Of a DNA stretch of 34,599 nucleotides, positions 31,573 to 34,599 are shown one piece after another. Under the pieces are notes generated by a model that was given only the letters and a program-made list of their open reading frames with translations, was not told where the DNA came from and ran no database searches. The position numbers and the translations under genes were made by a program. The DNA comes from Paenibacillus sp. GM2 (GTDB lineage Bacteria; Bacillota; Bacilli; Paenibacillales; Paenibacillaceae): NCBI RefSeq assembly GCF_900069005.2, contig NZ_LN831279.1, positions 3,433,886 to 3,468,484 on the forward strand. Direction: 5' to 3'. Each line of letters starts with the position of its first letter. The stretch's first letter is position 1.

Positions 31573-34026
31573 TTAATAGCCTAGGAAGGCCATGGAGCTA
31601 TCATTTTCAAGGTCACAGCCAAATTCTTTGCTATAGGCCCGCTCACGCAAAACCAACACTTGCCCTTCAAAGTAGCTATCGATTCCATCATTCTCATTCA
31701 ACTGTTCAAACTCGTGACAGTACAAATTAACTGTAAACTGTTGTGCAGAACGTAATATTGTGGTTAGATCCTCAACAGAAGGAGTTCCGCTCAAATCAGT
31801 GATGACCTGTTCCCCCTCACCATAAGGGACAATCACCGATGTTGTTGCTTGCTTAATGACTTCGAAATACTTAGCAGCAGTTCCGTAGCTATTGGCCAGC
31901 ATTAGGGGAAGATTTATACCTTTATTGCGTCTATAAGCCGAGTAATAAGAGTCAGAGTCGCCTTTGGGACCAAATAGCAGTTCCGTCATCTTCCTTCTAT
32001 TTAATTCTTTTATGTCATAATCAAGATCTGCCGCCTGTTCCATATAGAAACTTTCAAAATACAGTTCCATTGCCGATCGGGACAGCAAATGCCCCCCGTA
32101 GGCACTTGAATCGCGTCTTAAATCTATAAGCAGGTTCCGAGCAATACGCTTCCCGGCCTCAATCTCGGGCAGTTTACTTAGATTCTCCTCTATATGATCG
32201 ATGACATACACCTGACGCAATGGATCTTTTCCATGACGGTTGCATCTTCCCGCTGCTTGCGCAATGGAATCCAAACCAGCCAAAGAACGAATAACACAGT
32301 CGAAGCTGATATCCACCCCGGCCTCAATTAACTGCGTACTGACACAAATGACCTTCTCTTCCTTTGCTAAATGCTCCTTAACCTTGTCTAATATATCGCT
32401 CCGATGCTTCGAGCACATGGATGTGCTAAGATGATAGATCGGGATCGAAGTCCCCCATTTTTTCATTCGGTTATACAGCTTCTTAACAACCGTCTTCGTA
32501 TTTAAAATGATCAATACATTATTGATGTCATTCGGGTCATCAATGCGTTCAAGGACAAGTTCGGCTAGTTGTTCCGTATTAAAGGGCTCCGTCGTACGAT
32601 CCACAATTTCCACACGCCTGAAAGCCTCGATTACATCATCAATAGAGGTGATCATTTCAGGTTCTTGATTCAGGTGTAGTTCCTTCTCTACATAATGGAG
32701 TGCAGGCTGGGTTGCCGTACAGAGCACAATACTTGACCCAGCAGACTCTTTTAAAAAATTAAGCGCCAAATTAAAGAGGGAGACGCATTTCGTAGGCACT
32801 TTCTGAACCTCATCGAAAATAATAACAGCGTTAGATAGATTATGAAGTCTGCGGATATTGCGGCTGCCCTTTGCATAGAACACATTCAGAAATTGTACCA
32901 TCGTCGTAAAAATAATAGGTGCATCCCAGTTGTCTTTAGCCAGTTTCAACCGTTGCCCGGCTGTTACGTAACCATCCTGCAACTCATCGTCCTCATCTTG
33001 AATATCATCTTCTACCACATTTGAATGATGCTCCAGAATATGGTCCCGATCATCCAGAATCCTGCGGATTTCTTCAGCATTTTGTTCAATAATCGTTGTG
33101 TATGGCAACACATAAATGATTCTTCGCTTTTCGAACTCCTGGGTATGTCTTAGTGCGTAACGCAAACTAGCCAGCGTCTTCCCTCCTCCGGTAGGAATGG
33201 ACAATGTGTATATCCCCGATGGATTCAAGGCAAAACGCTCACATAGATCAGACATTCTGCTTCTTAACTGATTAATGTTTGAATCTGCGTCCTCCCGATC
33301 TTTCAATTCGGATATGTGATTCATCAATCTGGTGTAATAAAGGGTAAAAAGCTTATTAGTGTCCAGTTCTTCTTCATCGGGCTGATTCGCTTCAAATAAC
33401 CTCGTATTCGTGCGATCTGCATCGATCAAAATACTGAATATAAACTTAGTTAGAAACATGCAATTTAATTCAAAGTTCTGGGGATTATTCTGTTGAAGGA
33501 ATTGTTCAAGCTCAGCCGCCGCACGATCTACATAATCATTAAACTCGCGCTCGCTCATCACATTTTCGAAAAAAATCTCTTTACTTAGCTCGTATTCCTC
33601 TAATCCTGCCACTTTTTCCTTAACCCGCTTCAAATATTCCGACTCCCAGTCTGGACCACAGAAATCCTTCAAATAGGAGTGATGCGAGATGATTGCATTG
33701 CCAACGATCTCTGCAAGAATGATCTTATAAGAATCGTGATTCTTATTGTGGAAAAAATCGAATAACAGCTTACCTCCGGCTGTTGAATGATCGACCTCGC
33801 CTCTTCTCGGCTTATCCGTAGAGTTAAGATCGGTCGCAGCTAGTATGTATTCCACAAACCGATGGGTGTACTTACCTAAATCATGCAGCAAACCTGCCAG
33901 TCCGGTGATATGCTTAATTTGCATTTTCACTCCATAACTCTCCGCCAATTTCATGACCTCAAGTAAATGCTCCTCGACCGTTTGAATGTGACCATCGCTT
34001 TCGCGAATATGGGCTATAAACTGCAC
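31573..34026 (-). CDS. cas3: CRISPR-associated helicase-nuclease Cas3 (HD-DExH)
   Basis: The 817-residue effector nuclease degrades target DNA after Cascade binding. The N-terminal HD domain has His48-Asp49 (GLLHDLGKYTHRF) and further metal histidines (DHSTAGG, ISHHSYL). Helicase motifs are Walker A PTGGGKT (278-284), DEVQ box (405-408, IIFDEVQKVP), STQLIEAGVDISFD and QAAGRCNRHG (motif VI). The start is GTG at 34024-34026 with GGAGG 8 bases upstream. It is separated from cas5 by a 237-base gap holding the divergent regulatory RNA, so it is transcribed from its own promoter upstream. A 12-bp palindrome CCTTATATAAGG at 34080-34091 is the only regulatory-looking site noticed there. Confidence 0.97.
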   Translation of the reverse strand: MQFIAHIRESDGHIQTVEEHLLEVMKLAESYGVKMQIKHITGLAGLLHDLGKYTHRFVEYILAATDLNSTDKPRRGEVDHSTAGGKLLFDFFHNKNHDSYKIILAEIVGNAIISHHSYLKDFCGPDWESEYLKRVKEKVAGLEEYELSKEIFFENVMSEREFNDYVDRAAAELEQFLQQNNPQNFELNCMFLTKFIFSILIDADRTNTRLFEANQPDEEELDTNKLFTLYYTRLMNHISELKDREDADSNINQLRSRMSDLCERFALNPSGIYTLSIPTGGGKTLASLRYALRHTQEFEKRRIIYVLPYTTIIEQNAEEIRRILDDRDHILEHHSNVVEDDIQDEDDELQDGYVTAGQRLKLAKDNWDAPIIFTTMVQFLNVFYAKGSRNIRRLHNLSNAVIIFDEVQKVPTKCVSLFNLALNFLKESAGSSIVLCTATQPALHYVEKELHLNQEPEMITSIDDVIEAFRRVEIVDRTTEPFNTEQLAELVLERIDDPNDINNVLIILNTKTVVKKLYNRMKKWGTSIPIYHLSTSMCSKHRSDILDKVKEHLAKEEKVICVSTQLIEAGVDISFDCVIRSLAGLDSIAQAAGRCNRHGKDPLRQVYVIDHIEENLSKLPEIEAGKRIARNLLIDLRRDSSAYGGHLLSRSAMELYFESFYMEQAADLDYDIKELNRRKMTELLFGPKGDSDSYYSAYRRNKGINLPLMLANSYGTAAKYFEVIKQATTSVIVPYGEGEQVITDLSGTPSVEDLTTILRSAQQFTVNLYCHEFEQLNENDGIDSYFEGQVLVLRERAYSKEFGCDLENDSSMAFLGY

Positions 34027-34122
34027 TAACTATTCCTCCCGACAACAGAAGTATGCTAACCCAAAAAATACAATATTCCCCTTATATAAGGATGATTCGA
34101 CATTCTATGAGGAACCCCTGCC

Positions 34123-34310
34123 ATTCTAACGAAACTGGCAATCGCTATTCGGGCAAAATTGGCCACTTAAAAATTCTAACGAAACAGGGTAACGTTATTT
34201 CGTGAATTTGCCGGGTTTTGGCCTGTTTTGGAGGCAAATAACGATATGATGTTTCGTTAGATTTGAAACTGCCCCGGTTTCGCGGCAATAGCGTGTCGTA
34301 GTTTCGTTAG
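34123..34310. repeat. Cluster of TCTAACGAAAC-type intergenic repeats, two in each orientation
   Basis: Copies in plus orientation start at 34123 and 34172 (ATTCTAACGAAAC, then about 9 bases, then CGnTATT). Inverted copies end near 34262 (AAATAACG ... GTTTCGTTAGA) and 34310 (AATAGCG ... GTTTCGTTAGC). The inner two form an imperfect hairpin with about 28-base arms. They resemble dispersed repeats I associate with Paenibacillus intergenic regions. No coding frame is supported upstream of cas3. Confidence 0.65.
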
Positions 34311-34599
34311 CGACCGGGGCCGCTGCGGATAAGGCGGTTAGTTGGCGGGACAGACTGCGATAGCTCCGTTTGCGATGGGGGCTGCTGCGATAGGGTGGTT
34401 AGTTGACGGGCCAGATAGCGATAGCTCCAATTAGCGACCGGGGCCGTTGCGGATGAGGCGGTTAGTTGGCGGGACAGATAGCGATAGCTCCGTTTGCGTG
34501 GGGGGGTAACTGCGATGGGGCGGTTAGTTGGCGGGGCAGACAGCCATAGTTCCGTTAGCGATAAGAGAGGCTGGGATGGAGGAGCTGCGGGGGGGCATC
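34297..34599. repeat. Imperfect 61-63 bp tandem repeats, about five units, open at the window edge
   Basis: Units begin CGTAGTTTCG (34297), CGATAGCTCC (34358, 34419, 34482) and CCATAGTTCC (34544). Most contain GGTTAGTTGGCGGG followed by CAGA. The period is 61-63 bases, not a multiple of three throughout, and no open reading frame is supported. The first unit grades out of the inverted TCTAACGAAAC-type copy, so the tandem array probably grew from that element. Confidence 0.75.

Overview
The window looks like chromosomal DNA of a Gram-positive, low-to-moderate GC Firmicute, most likely Paenibacillus or a close relative. This is inferred from gene content: an S8 protease with three C-terminal SLH domains, a yojF/bshB2 bacillithiol-type pair, strong GGAGG ribosome binding sites with several TTG/GTG starts, and dispersed TCTAACGAAAC-type intergenic repeats. 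No rRNA or tRNA gene was seen.

Layout. 1-2833: the 5' end of a LysR regulator, divergent from two tandem paralogous cytosine-deaminase-type amidohydrolases that end in a strong bidirectional terminator. 2842-7704: a 1620-residue cell-wall-anchored subtilisin-like protease. 7705-8110: non-coding, with two adjacent perfect inverted repeats. 8111-11873: a small unknown gene and a short class-2 UvrA-like ATPase divergent from a WYL regulator, with a palindrome between them. 12043-16211: a YcgL-type nucleotidyltransferase, an SMI1/KNR4 protein and a large membrane protein. 16336-21401: a duplicated module of a long MerR-type regulator convergent with a membrane-anchored PAF-acetylhydrolase-like esterase. 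Both esterase genes have textbook MerR promoters (19-bp spacer with a centred dyad), but the dyads differ. 21593-24186: a MATE exporter and the yojF-bshB2 pair.

24263-34026 is a complete type I-C CRISPR-Cas locus on the minus strand: cas3, then cas5-cas8c-cas7-cas4-cas1-cas2, then two arrays, each with its own leader. The two arrays use repeat variants that differ by a compensatory base pair in the crRNA stem and by a different loop. The leader-distal repeat of array 2 is a G.U intermediate.

The most exciting element is in the 237-base gap between cas3 and cas5. On the plus strand, an extended -10 promoter drives a short RNA that begins with a degenerate, shortened CRISPR repeat (31484-31511), followed by a 17-nt spacer-like sequence and a terminator. 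That spacer matches 16 of 17 positions of a site just upstream of the -35 box of the cas5 operon promoter. The only mismatch is at position 6, which type I Cascade does not read, and the site is flanked by 5'-TTC, the canonical I-C PAM. This is the architecture of a Cas-regulating crRNA-like RNA (CreR type), predicted to use Cascade itself to repress its own operon.

34027-34599: non-coding repeats, namely inverted copies of a TCTAACGAAAC element grading into about five imperfect 62-bp tandem units that run off the window edge.
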